In this document: one piece after another, positions 34,820-45,725 of the stretch
Numbering within the stretch: the first letter of the stretch is position 1
How the letters are laid out: each line of letters starts with the position of its first letter
Assembly (NCBI RefSeq): GCF_021462225.1
Contig: NC_061805.1
Coordinates: forward strand, 26,553,958-26,617,957
DNA length: 64,000 nt
Direction: 5' to 3'
From: Girardinichthys multiradiatus
Lineage: Eukaryota > Chordata > Actinopteri > Cyprinodontiformes > Goodeidae
Made by a program: the position numbers and the translations under genes
The notes under the pieces: model-generated
What the model saw: the letters and a program-made list of their open reading frames with translations, nothing else
What the model was told of the DNA's origin: nothing
The model's database searches: none

Positions 34820-34860
34820 GTAGCTTATAAACTGGCTGCAGTCAGCAGTCATTCTCTCAG
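34820..34860 (+). promoter_or_regulatory. Candidate core promoter of the pde4d-type first exon
   Basis: TATAAA at 34826-34831 is followed 25 bp later by TCATTCT (34849-34855), which fits the initiator consensus with its A at 34851. The spacing is slightly short for TATA-directed initiation, so the start may lie a few bases downstream. No CRE is visible within 400 bp, although from memory the human PDE4D5 promoter is cAMP-responsive. Position and motifs are seen; the function is inferred. Confidence 0.5.
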
Positions 34861-35545
34861 TGTAGGGAGAATAGGGAAGGAGATATTGCTCTGACTGAAC
34901 GGACCAGAACTCTGCTGACCTAACTGGACTAGACCATACTGGGCTGTGCTTTTTTTCCCTTTCTTTTTTTTAATTTTTGGTTAATCCACATGTGTGACTA
35001 TTGAATTTTGCCAGGGAGATCTGGGCTCAAATCGACTGAATTTGCAAAGTTAAACTCTTTCTGGGCTTCATGTTACCGGACTGGGAGGAGTTCTCCTGCA
35101 GGTCTGGAGGATAGAGAGCTGGAATGGAATTCCCTGCCTTTTCCTATCCTGCCCTCCCTCTCGCCTTTTTTCATCCTGCCTTCATCTTCTCTCTTACACT
35201 TTCACCGCAGACATCCAGTATTGAGCAGACAAAGGCAGCTGGCTTCTGTGCTTCTTTTTTTTTCATGGGGAATAAGGGAGGAGAGGGAGCTCCCCTTCTG
35301 TTTTAATTCATCTGTGTTTGCAAAAAGGAAGATGCCAGTGTGACAAATTACCTGCAGATTTTTTTTTTCAGAGAGAAGACTTTGGATTATTATTATATTA
35401 TTTTCAGCTTCTAAACTGACTTTTTCTTAAGAAATGTACACCTCTAGTACTTAAATTACTTTATTTTTGACATTTTTCTCAACGGCCCTCACGTCCTATT
35501 CAAATTGCTGCTGGTGGAGCCCGTGGTGGTGAAGCCGGGGTAGGC
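34855..35545 (+). other. Probable 5' leader with five short upstream ORFs
   Basis: If transcription starts near 34851 and the leader is unspliced, it is about 690 nt and holds ATG-initiated frames at 34990-35004, 35070-35114, 35124-35306 (60 codons), 35332-35343 and 35434-35454, all ending before the main ATG. The leader has several T runs and CT-rich stretches. Whether part of it is removed as an intron cannot be decided from sequence. Confidence 0.5.
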
Positions 35546-35808
35546 ATGGCGCAGCAGGGAGGCACGGGGGTGGCCCACCAGGACACCCTGGCTGTGCCTC
35601 CAATGCCGAAACACTCCGGCCTGAACGAAGACCTGGTGAAGATCCTGCGGGAGAACCTGCTGCAGCCAGATAGGCCGCGGGTACACCGGCGGTCGCCATC
35701 CTCCATCTCCCCACGCCTCTCTCCTCGCAACTCCCCGCGACTGCTCCGACGCATGTTGCTCAACAACAACATCCACAAACAGAGGCGCTTCACTGTTGCA
35801 CACACATG
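35546..35808 (+). CDS. pde4d: First coding exon of a PDE4D5-type cAMP-specific 3',5'-phosphodiesterase
   Basis: Encodes 87 residues plus two bases of a split codon. From memory of human PDE4D5, whose unique N-terminus is 88 residues, the match is strong and collinear: MAQQ start, LNEDLVK-LREN-LLQ, SPRNSPRLLRRMLL, and KQRRFTVAHT at the end. PDE4D hydrolyses cAMP to AMP in the cytosol; this isoform-specific region targets the enzyme to RACK1 and beta-arrestin, while the regulatory UCR1/UCR2 and catalytic domains come from downstream exons not in this window. The start GGCATGG has a strong Kozak context. The exon ends TG|GTGAGG, so the last codon would be completed by the next exon (Cys in human). 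Odd point: residues 22-25 read KHSG, where human PDE4D5 has an Asn-Pro-Trp turn before LNED. The middle is Arg/Pro-rich (PDRPRVHRR), unlike human. A pde4d paralogue is possible. Confidence 0.93.
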
Positions 35809-35814
35809 GTGAGG
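35809..35814 (+). other. Splice donor of the pde4d exon
   Basis: GTGAGG directly after ...ACATG, a good match to the GTRAGT donor. Read through, the frame would hit a stop one codon later, which supports splicing here. Everything downstream to the window end is taken as intron. Confidence 0.88.
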
Positions 35815-36380
35815 GTAAAATGTCCAGCATGGTGGCTGCATGCAGAGTGCTGTGAATCTTTTTTTTTTTTTTTTTGCCATACCTGGGGTATTAACTGCAC
35901 CCATTGCAAACTTTCAAGCTTAGAACTTTGTTTGTTTAATACTATGTGATAGGGAAGTTGCAGGGCAGTAACCCACCATGAGTCGTTAAACTTTGTTTGC
36001 AGTTTAACTTGAATGCTGGGAGACATGGAAGAACCATGTGTTAGCAAATACACCTAAATTCCTTTTTGTGAAATCTTGGAAATCCTCTTCTCACCTTTAG
36101 ATAATAATTTTCTGCTTTGCTCTTTCTCACTTTGTAGCTTTATTTATATTCCAGTGTCTGTCCCTCTCTCTCCTGTTTGTGTCTATTAGCCAGTCCTACT
36201 TGTCTTTCTTCCGTTTTCGTCTACCAGTGTTTCCCATTCCTATACTTTCTCTGCAGCTGTCTGTGGTCTCTATTGGTCTTAATATAGAAAATAATTTGTT
36301 TTATAGTAATTAAAGGAACCCTATTACAATTTATTCCATCTCACTGTGGTTTTCTCTCCACACCTGCCTGGCTGCATTTT
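35815..36380 (+). other. Intron start; no other feature
   Basis: Begins with an ordinary intronic stretch and a 17-T run near 35860-35876. No exon of the shared PDE4D region (FDVDNG or UCR1 motifs) is seen here or anywhere downstream in the window. Confidence 0.6.
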
Positions 36381-36640
36381 TTGACTATTAATTCGTCTTC
36401 TATTCCTGGCTGTCAGTCAGCTTCTGTTGCCTTCGCCCACACGTCATCCTTTTTCTTCGAGACATATCTGTTCCTCTCTGCACCTTTCTCCTCCTCCCAG
36501 CTCTCATTTCCCCCCTTCCAACCAATTATGTCTCGTCCTTCTCCTCCCCAACACCTTCCATTTTCATCATCCCTCTTCATTTTTCACCCTTCCCTTTCCC
36601 CTCCATTTCCCCCCTCCCTCTCTCTTGTTCAGTGTACATC
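36381..36640. repeat. Pyrimidine-rich low-complexity tract
   Basis: A long stretch dominated by C and T (CTCCTCCTCCC, CCCTTTCCCCTCC, CCCCCCTCCCTCTC). It produces serine/proline-rich open frames in several phases that should not be read as genes. Confidence 0.85.
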
Positions 36641-36924
36641 TTGTGTCCCATTTCTTCTGCTCCCAGAAGAAGACAGGTTCCTTCTGGCATCCGGATCAGG
36701 CATGATGCAATTCTAAATGTTCTTTTTTTGCAAAACATCAGGGGCTCAGTTATTTGAGCCCAGTGATCAAAATGTTTTATTGGTAGTTAGGTCCGCAGCA
36801 GAAATGGGGGTAGTTTAGTAATACAGGCCATAAAAATACGAGCTGCAAGGTTTTATTTTTGTTTGCTCATCATTCTGGCAAAATCAGAATAGAAATTGGG
36901 GCTTTGCAGCATGTATTATAAATA
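36641..36924. other. No feature recognised (intron)
   Basis: Intronic AT-rich DNA between the pyrimidine tract and a Tc1 relic. Confidence 0.55.
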
Positions 36925-37639
36925 AATATAGTGAATTGCAAAACTACTCATATAACCTCAAACCTCAGTATATTTTATTGGGATCTTTGGTCACAGACCA
37001 ACAGTTTGGTGTTGTTCAGAGTGTTGTGCATTTGCGATAAGCTCCTCTGAGACAATAATTTATGGAAGGACCTTCTCATGCATTTACAGCAGCAGGTCTT
37101 TTAGGGTATTTCCACACTGAGAGAATGAACTTTTTGCCCATTCTTTGCCAGACAGCTCAAACTCAGTTTGTCTCTGTAGTTATGAAGTTGTCTGAAGTTA
37201 TGCTACAGATTCTCAATATGATTTAGATCTAGACTTTTGTTGAGGCATTCTAACGCATGAACATGCTTTCATCCAAACCATGCCATTGTAGCTCTGGTTG
37301 TATGTTGAGGGTCGCTGTCCTGCCTGATGGTAAACCTCCACTCCGGTCATAAGTCTTTTGCAGCACAGGTTTTTCTAGTATTACCCTGTGCTTAGCTCCA
37401 TCAATAATCTAATCAACTCAGTTCTTCTATTGGTGATGAAGCAAAGCATCCTAAAAGCATGATACTACCACCACCTTCATTCCATCATTTAGTATTAAAT
37501 CCCACCAGCAGTTTTTTCCAAGCTTATCTCTAATTTGCTGTTGATTTTTGATTGGTCTGAACACCAACTCCCAGCAGCTGAAAGAAAGCATCCCCACGGC
37601 ATGGTGCTGCCATTTTTATGTTTCACAGTGTGGCTTCAT

Positions 37640-37930
37640 CGGGCTCATTAGAACACAACACTTTCCCTTTGCATGCTGACTGGTCAGCCTGTGTATGTGT
37701 GAATATGTGATTGGTTTATTTGATTTTTTCTGTATTATATTTTATATAAACACAAACTGTTTGGTGTTTTCTATTGACCATCGTGATGGTCACAAGCCAA
37801 AACGCATTGGTCTGCTTACAAAGTTGCTTCCTACTACTTTAAGTGTTGTTGGAGTCTTCACTTCATCAGATATTTGACCTTCTCAGTGCACCTTGAGAGT
37901 CGATTTAGTTGTACCAGAAAATTGGATTTA
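37640..37930. other. Unidentified insertion inside the Tc1 relic
   Basis: About 290 bp between a TTTCACAGTG block and a GGTGATGTGCAGTG block that are normally almost adjacent in this Tc1 family. It contains a perfect hairpin GACCATC-GT-GATGGTC (37776-37791) followed by CACAAGCCAAAACGCATTGG. A hairpin followed by a CGAAACG-like word is seen in some vertebrate retroelement ends, but the family is not identified. Confidence 0.5.
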
Positions 37931-38017
37931 TTTGTTTAGGGTGATGTGCAGTGTTAGATTTCTACCACACATAGAGATTTGAGTGTAGGTCAAAAATCTC
38001 AATTTTGGTTTTATCTG

Positions 38018-38210
38018 GCACGGCCCTGGTGGTGTAGGGGTTATGCTCACAACCATGTGCAGAGAGTATAGTACTTGATGCGGCTATCCTGGGTTTGCTG
38101 AATATCTCCCCCTCTGTTTGCCCTCTTTCCTGTCTACCTACTGTTGAAAAATGAAAGGTAAAGGCCTCTACTGCCGCAAAAAGAAAAAATTAATTAATTA
38201 ATTAAAAAGT
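38018..38210 (+). mobile_element. tRNA-derived SINE nested in the Tc1 relic
   Basis: Flanked by a perfect 15-bp target duplication TTTTGGTTTTATCTG (38003-38017 and 38211-38225). The tRNA-like head has an A-box-like TGGTGTAGGGGTTA at 38030 and a B-box-like GGGTTTGCTGA near 38091. The body is CT-rich (CCCCCTCTGTTTGCCCTC), then AAAGGTAAAGGCCTCTACTG and an A-rich/(TAAT)n tail. Related in its 3' end to family B at 63083. The intact duplication indicates a fairly recent insertion. Confidence 0.93.
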
Positions 38211-38430
38211 TTTTGGTTTTATCTGACCTGAGCACCTTTCGCGATATTTCTGTGTCCCCTACATGGCTTGTGGAAAACTGGAAACAGTGCCTCGTTTGGC
38301 TCTCCTTAAAAATAGCTATCTCCTAGTTACACCTTTGTTCAATTTTGTTCTCTAAAATACCTCTGAGACTTCATAGAATGACTCTACATACTGAGAATAA
38401 ATTACACTCAGGTGAAAGGTTGATATAAGT

Positions 38431-39175
38431 CAAAGAATAAAACAAGAGAATTAAATTGTCTAATAAGAGAAAAGGAAACTAACTGGCAATGAAAATGCAA
38501 CTCGTTTATAAAATGAAACACTACCAGCAGAATACAAATCTTTGTGTTGTGATTGAAAATCCCAGCATTTTACCACCAACCATCAACATCTGGTTGTTGT
38601 TTTTTGAAAAAAAAAAAAAGAATAAACCATTTAATGGTCATACGATTTAAATAATATTCAACAGAAAATAACATTACCTACACCTTTGGCTGTGACTGTG
38701 TCATTTTACATAGTGCACCAATAAAGCTGTGAAAAGTTTGTCATAAGAGCTATTTTCCAGGTTTATCGGCTATTTTATCTAGCACGCCTTCTGTCCGCCT
38801 TATTTTTGCTTATTATTTTATATTATCATTGTTTTCTCTTCCATCCATTTTCAAATTTCCATAAAATTTCAGAATCTGGTCCTGCAAGCTCTGAAATATA
38901 AGATCACGAACATTTAGTTTTATTTATACCAACAGGTTTAACTAAGGAATATCCCAACATTTATGAAAGATTTTATTCAACAACAAAACAACTTTTTTTA
39001 AATACATGAATTTAAATGTTTAGACTAAGAAAATCATCTGTGATTGGTTTCTTCTAAAGCCGATGTTTTTAAAGATGACCCAATTGGATAATTGTAGATA
39101 TAGGTCTAAAGCAGTTTTTTAATTTCATACAGTATTTGTCTTCTGAATGGTAGCAATATTTATGTTTGGAGTTCT
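38431..39175. other. No feature recognised (intron)
   Basis: AT-rich intronic DNA. Confidence 0.55.
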
Positions 39176-39305
39176 AACTTGAATCTGATTGAGAATCTCT
39201 AAATGGAGCTAAAGATAACCGTGATGGCATAGAGGCCTTCCAACCTTCAAGCCTTAGAGCTTTTCACCACAGAAAAAATGTCAAAATACCAGTAAAAACC
39301 TGCAA
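39176..39305 (+). pseudogene. Tc1-like transposase C-terminal scrap
   Basis: TTGAATCTGATTGAGAATCT corresponds to the LNLIENLW block that carries the catalytic Glu. It is followed by GGAGCTAAAGATAACCGTGA and GAGGCCTTCCAACCTTCAAG in the order expected for a Tc1 C-terminus. Only about 130 bp remain. Confidence 0.72.
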
Positions 39306-40349
39306 AACAGTTTTATTGCTTTCTAAAGTCAAAAACGTATTTAGTTTTTGGTCTTAAAAGAAAAACAATTATGTGTTTACTTTAGCTTTTACTTGATCTT
39401 CCTAAAGAAATGACCTTTGTACTTGAGGCAGAAGGGACATTTGCCATTTATATGCTACAAGTTACTATGGGCAGGTGTACAGATATATTTTTAGGTAATC
39501 TCTAATCATTTTTGCAAAAAGAACAATATGTGACAGAGGGCACAGTAGGAAGTGAGTAATAAGAAAGTAGAAAGATCACTTAATCAGAGTGTGATGTGGT
39601 CATGCCCTTGTGTTATGTCTTGACATTTGAAAAAAGTGACTGAGTGAATGTCACAGAAAAATAAAGTAAGCGTAGGAGGTTAGGAGAAAACTAGCCTGTA
39701 TATTTAAGATGACAGAAATAATTTGTCAGACAAAAAATAAAGAAAAAAATCCACCATGAGACGCCAGTGAGTTGTGTGGATGTTGACAACTGCCGTGTAA
39801 TTTACCCCAATCACATCCTCATTGTTTTACAGCTGCCGGGAATCACAGGACCACTGTGGTGTAAATCTGGTGACATACACTGTCCTCAGTGGCTCCGCTC
39901 CACACTTCATTAACAAGAAAATCCTTCTCCATGGGCCATTGGCCCGATGTACAGCTCTATGGGCACCACACTCTGAAAACTATTCACAAATTGTTTTAAA
40001 TCTCCTTTGAGAATGCTTTGGAGGAAGCATCTCTAGAGCTAATTGGTCCTTTGCCCCTAAATAAATTTATTGCATGTAATTGTGAGTATTGATGAGGCCA
40101 CGATGTGTTGCATTGGTTATACTATTGAAACTGATGATGTGAAGTTTATTTCCTGAAAGGTTTAGCAACATTATTTGACGTTTAAGCTGCCATGCTACAA
40201 TCCCAAACATTAACATTTTAATAATTTTTTTGTGATAGATGAACAGAAAGTCAAGCCTAATTGTGAAGCTTATGGAAAATTATGCCTGTTTTTAATAATG
40301 CGTTACAAATAACGATATATGTATTCAGTCCACTGATTTAATAGTTCTG
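39306..40349. other. No feature recognised (intron)
   Basis: AT-rich DNA. A 62-codon open frame at 39822-40010 starts beside a TTTTACAG acceptor-like word, but the protein is not recognisable. Confidence 0.5.
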
Positions 40350-41340
40350 AGAGTTTTTGCCGCAGTGATAGCTGTAAGTCTTTGGGGCTATGTCTTTGCC
40401 AGCTTTTTCAAATCTGAAGACTGAAATCAGCTACAGATTAAATAGAAAGCATCTGTGAACAACAATTTTCAAGTGTTGTCAACAAATCTTAATTGAACTT
40501 GGTCTTGGCCTTTCTAACTCATATACAATATATACTATATTCTAAAACATTCTATTGTAGCTCTGTCTTTGTGTTTAGGGTTGTCCTCCTGGAAGATAAA
40601 ACACCTTCCAAGTCTTAAGTTTTCTGCTGCCTCTAACAGATTTTCTTCCAGGTTTGTCCAGTATTCCTCCACTCTTCACCCATTAACTGACCAGCCTCCT
40701 TTTTTCTGATCCCACCACTATTTTTCATGGAAACGCGTTTTCAGGGTGTTACTGTTTCGCATACAGGCCAAAACGTTTAATTTTGGTGTTAGCTTAACAG
40801 AGCACCTTCTTCCACATTTGCTTGTGGCAAACCGCCAATCTCTACAGCTCCTCCAGAGTTACCAAAGGCCTCTTGGCTGCTTCTCTAATTAATGCTGTCT
40901 TTGCCTGACCTGTCATTTGGTAGACGGCCATGTCTTGGCACGTATATGGTTATGGTATCCTTTTTACATTATCCTAACAATGTTTTAATCTTCCTGAAAA
41001 CTGTGTCTTTTGGTCTTCATGATGCTGTTTTTTCTCTAATGTTCTCCAACAACCCTTTGAGGCTTTCACAGAGTAGCTGTATTTATACTATATTTATATA
41101 TATAAGATTAACCCACAAACAGGTGACTTGACTTGAGTGCGACGGATTTTATTAAACGCTATCAAAATAAATGCACTGCACACTTTTCAGATTTTTTGTT
41201 GTAAGACATTAAAAACCATTGTATCACATCCTTTTACTTGACAGCCCCAGAAATCTCAATACAATACATTTTAAGTTTGTGGTCAGTGCATCAAAAATGT
41301 GAAAAGTAAAATAGGTGTAAATACTTTTGGAGGCCACAAT
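40350..41340 (-). mobile_element. Degenerate Tc1-like element
   Basis: Third copy of the 9725/36925 family, same orientation. Blocks in order: AAGTCTTTGGGGCTATGTCT, TCCAGTATTCCTCCACTC, AGAGCACCTTCTTCCACATT, TCTACAGCTCCTCCAGAGTT, GGACGGCCATGTCTTGGCA-like sequence, TTGGTCTTCATGATGCTGTT, and the right arm ending AAATACTTTTGGAGGCCAC. All frames are broken. Confidence 0.85.
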
Positions 41341-44149
41341 ATTTATTCATGATATTAGTTTATATGTTTCAAACAAACAGATATATCATTTAGTAGTATT
41401 CCTTGTGTCTTTCCTATCAGGGTGGTATTTCTGGCTTGAGAGGTTTTAGGTGACACATTTATGGTTTAAATAATGTGTTAATTAAAACCAATGTTGCCAA
41501 GTCGGATAGCAGACAAAAATACATAATAGAGGCCAAATAATTATTTTAGATTCAGTATTATTGTATCTGTATCACCAAATTGGAAGTTTTTTTTAATCCT
41601 AAATACCAATCTGCCTTCACATATGCTCTTTCTACTCCTACATCATCTTCTCCTACATGTTTGATATTCATAATATGTATGTCCATAGATACAGTAGCTA
41701 TTATTGACTTTGTCTATTTAGAAAGACAAAATACCTCTTCACACTAGAAGCTATTGATGGCTCTCTAAGCTTTTAGTAGAGGCATACATACAAAGCCTAG
41801 GCTGAATAGTGCACTTTTTTTTACCTTCAAATCACAGTTCTTCACGACTCTGTTGTTCTATTCTCTCCACCGGAATAACTCAGATATTATGTTTTGAACT
41901 TTCCTTCTCACTGACCCTGAGGTATTTTTAATGTTGTTGCACAACAGTGCCTGATGGTGCATTGCAACATTGCAATGTCTGTTTATGTAAGAGGAAAGGG
42001 GAGTTTTCAGCAAAGGGGTGAGAACAGTTGACTTAAAGGTATGAATGAAGTGTGTCTGCTCTTACTAAGTGGTCCGAGGGGGGAACCTTTATTAAAGGTG
42101 GAAGGTTAGAAAGAAATAATTGAAAGATTGCTGGATGAATGATAGATGGATAGATGCAGGAAGAGTGGAATGATGTGAGATAGGTTGAGTGTGGGAGTAG
42201 AGGACCTTAAGCTAAATGCAGTAATGCTAATCTAAGCAGAACATGAATCTCCTCACTTTTTACAGGTTTGTTGTAGGTTTTGCAGTTTTTTTGTAACTTT
42301 TATATGAAAATCACTTTTTGAATGATAAACAAAAATGCTCATGTGTAACCTGACAATGGTTAAGTTTATCTGTGTGGCTGTCGTGATCCGTGGGTCTTTG
42401 TGTTTCAGTTTTCACTGGTTTTTATAATTAGATTTATTTTGGTAGTCGATCATTGTTACTAATCATCAGTTCATTTCTTTGTGTTGACATTCTTAGTTCT
42501 TATGTTCTGTTTTTTGTGAATTATGTTAGATTCCTATTTTATTGTTAGTCTTCTGCTTTTGGTTAGTAAGATCCTTTTGTGTCCTGTTTTATTCCCTCTA
42601 TTTTTTTTTCTGTCATTATTTCTCACTTTCCCTCAGTCTTCCTCCTCAGGTTCTTCTCCAGCTTCCCCCTCATTTGTCTCACCTGATCTTCATGCCATTG
42701 TAAATTTTTTAACATCTATACTTACTATTTTGGCTGCAAGATTTTTTGTTATATCTTGTAAACGAGGAAATTAGCTATGTGCCAGTTAATATACCACTTT
42801 TAAAAGCAGTTCATACATTAAAACACTTTTTCAATCAAATTTAGGTTAACAAAGGTGTTAGATGATCATAGTAAAATAACCAACTCTAAGTTGTTACATT
42901 AGTGCTTTATACAAGATTTTTAATATTTAAACATAATGTTACACATTTTATTATTATTATTTTTGACTGCAGAATGATTGATTAACAATTGATCTGTAGA
43001 ATTGTAATGTTTATTTTTTTGGAAAAACAGATTTTATGACTAAATTCCCCTCAGCAAATCTTTTAAAGCAGAACTGCTGCAAAGTCTTAAATCCAGGTTG
43101 TTTTTTTCCCGTCTGCATTTCGGCTAATCCCAATGAAATATGTGCTGGATCAGAAATTCTATTTCTCTCTACCCTGAAGCACAGATTTGTTCTTCTTCTG
43201 TGTTACAAATGGAACTCTTATACAGTTTCTCTAACATAATTCTACAGTGTGTATTAAGCCACTGCTAACCGGGTCTTTAGGTTAAAGAAAACCTCTATTT
43301 ATAAATAATTTCTCACATATTAATTATTATATCAGTCTTGTATAAATATGTTTTGGTGATTTCACTTTACTTGACTTACAGTAGTATTGAGATGGTGTTG
43401 TTGTCCTGCCATGCTGCAAGCAGGATTCTCCTGGTTTTCTAACATCCGAAACACTCCTCTCCAGCCGGCAGAATAGAATGCCCGTGATTTGCATACATAT
43501 GAGCTTATGTGCTGGCTGCCTCTGCACTACTGGTGCAATCTTCACAATACATCTGCACAGTAGAGACTTTTTATTTGCAAAGAGAAAACTCATGCAAATT
43601 AAAGGCATGGAAATGAAGCTAATACAGACTCAGTGTTTTATCAGATACAAGATTAGATGAGACTCTGGTGATATGACTCAGATTTGTCTTTGTATTTTGA
43701 GGTAATGGCCGAGCCAGAGATGGATGACATGAGCAAGAAAGTGACTTTACAACTGTGTCACAGAATGTTTAAAAGAAAGATGGATGAGCAAGGAGGATGG
43801 GGTATTACATTATGGTAATCAACAGGAGATTTTTATTAAATTACAAGAACAATATTTTTTAGCTTGACTCTAGCTCTCCAGTGATCCAGTAATTCTTCCT
43901 CATATAGAGTAATAAAGTATATAGCACTATGCTTTATTATTGGAGAGGTGCAGACTGATGGTTATTAATATGGAAAGAAAAAATATTACAAATACTCACC
44001 CTATAAACTCTTGAAAATTTTTATTTGTTATAGTTTTTTCAGAAACTATAACAAATATAATAAAAACTGTCAAGAAAATAAAAAAATGTGAGATAAAACA
44101 GGTCATACAGGCTGTCAATATTAGGTGTGTGACGTGTAGCTAATAGAAC
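41341..44149. other. No feature recognised (intron)
   Basis: AT-rich intronic DNA. A small hairpin TTATTTGTTATAGTTT / AAACTATAACAAATA lies at about 44021-44060. Short open frames at 42523-42774 and 43327-43608 have no recognisable domain. Confidence 0.5.
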
Positions 44150-44615
44150 TACAAAAACAGGCATGATACACAGCACTCATCACAATTATTGGCATCCGTG
44201 GGGTAGATTTGTCTGAAAGCTCTGAAATAAAACATTGTGACCTCACCTCAAGATGCCACAATTGCATTCAGTTAAATTATTAAAAAACATGCCCTATTCA
44301 TTTCCATATTCAATCCTATCCAGTCCAAATTCATTTAAAAACAATCCAGTCATTTAACCAGAGTCACTAAAAATATAAATTAAACAGAATTCTTCAGTTG
44401 CATTCATTGTGTATGAATTTTAGGGGTGCCAATAAGTATGTAAACAATGGTATCTTATCATGTGGTTATTTTGCCTCTAAATAACTATACTTAAAGGTTT
44501 AATAAAATAAAAAAATAAAAAAACAAAAAAAAAACATCTTGTTATTATGCAATGAAAGGTCCATATATTTTAAGGCTCTTTTTCACATCTTTACCAGGGG
44601 TGCCAAAGAGATGTG
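44150..44615. mobile_element. Possible Tc1-like remnant
   Basis: CATCACAATTATTGGCATCC near 44178, TTTAGGGGTGCCAATAAGTA near 44420 and CTTTACCAGGGGTGCCAAAG near 44590 are Tc1-like terminal phrases, but the order is scrambled and no coding remains. The assignment is tentative. Confidence 0.35.
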
Positions 44616-44733
44616 AAGGGCACTGGATATAAATACATAAATAAATGTAATGGTAAATCCCATTGAAACTCTCTTGACAGTAACACATTGTGGAGGTGAG
44701 ACTTGATTTTAGGTTTTGCCTGTTTTATGTCAA

Positions 44734-45725
44734 GTCAAGTGAAGTTTATTTATATAGCACTTTTCAGCAACAAGGCACTCAAGGCGCTGTACATACGGAA
44801 AAACATTACAATGATACAGAAAATCAAACAACAGAGGTAATAAAAAAAAGAAATAAAAAGAATAGAATGATTGATAAGAAAATGAAAGGAAAATTGGACT
44901 GAAAATGCAACTAATCATGCCTAGATGGTACAGTCAAAGGCCACTCTAAACAAATAGGTTTTCAATCTTGATTTAAAGCAACTTAGGGTTTCGGTGCTTT
45001 TACAGTTTTCTGGGAGTTTATTCCAGATTAGTGGAGCATAAGCACTAAAAGCTGCTTCTCCATGTTTAGTTCTGGTTCTGGGTATGCAGAGTAGATTTGA
45101 GCGAGATGACCTGAGAGGTCTGGGTGGTTGATAAACTGACAACAAGTCTGTAATGTATTTTGGTGCTAAGCCATTCAGTGATTTATAGACTAACAGAAGT
45201 ATTTTAAAGTCTATTCTCTGAGCTACAGGGAGCCAGTGTAAGGACTTTTAGAACCGGGGTGATGTGCTCCACTTTCTTAGTTCTAGTGAGGACAGCATTC
45301 TGGATCAACTGCAGCTGTCTGATCGACTTTTTAGGCAGACCTGTGAAGACACTGTTGCAGTAATCAATTCTACTAAAGATGAACGCATGAATTAGTTTTT
45401 CAAGATCCTGCTGAGACATTAGTCCTTTAATCCTGGAGATGTTCTTTAGGTGATAGAAGGCCGACCTTGTTACTGTCTTTATGTGCCTCTGAAGGTTCAG
45501 GTCTGAGTCCATCACTACACCCAGGTTTCAAGCCTGACTGGTGGTTTCTAGCTGTATTAACTGAAGCTGTGTGATAACTTTTAACCGCTCTTCCTTTGGT
45601 CCAAAGATTATTACTTCAGTTTTGTTTTGATTCAGCTGAAGAAAATTTTGGCCCATCCATGCATTGATTTCTTCTAAGCATTTAGCTCCATTCCTGTTGA
45701 CTGTACCATTAGTTACAGCATAAGT
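44734..45725 (-). mobile_element. L2-like LINE 3' end (RT C-terminus and 3' UTR)
   Basis: On the - strand the frames read [20 protein letters not shown], then MDSDLNLQRHIKTVTRSAFY, GLPKKSIRQLQLIQNAVLTR, EHITPVLK and, after a frameshift near 45200, SNLLCIPRTRTKHGEAAFSA and WNKLPENCKSTETLSCFKSR. This order is typical of the reverse transcriptase C-terminus of fish L2/CR1-group LINEs. The + strand AAGTTTATTTATATAGCACT at 44743 is the complement of the usual 3' UTR end. 5'-truncated, frameshifted and inactive. It lies antisense to pde4d. Confidence 0.9.

Larger units (their letters stand above)
36925..38430 (-). mobile_element. Degenerate Tc1-like element interrupted by two insertions
   Basis: Same family as at 9725 and 40350, coding sense on the - strand. 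In order: TATTTTATTGGGATCTTTGG (left arm), GTCGCTGTCCTGCCTGATGG, AAGCATCCCCACGGCATGGT, GGTGATGTGCAGTGTTAG, ATCTGACCTGAGCACCTTTC, CCCTACATGGCTTGTGG and finally TACTGAGAATAAATTACACT. Two foreign segments break the order: about 37640-37930 (unidentified) and a SINE at 38018-38210. The host copy is therefore older than both. The coding is destroyed. Confidence 0.85.

Noticed and set aside
36381..36716. Serine/proline-rich 111-codon frame
   Set aside because: It is a translation of a pyrimidine-rich low-complexity tract, open in more than one phase.
44021..44060. AT-rich hairpin as a microRNA precursor
   Set aside because: The stem is short and AT-rich, and it lies beside probable Tc1 remnants; a repeat-derived palindrome is the simpler reading.
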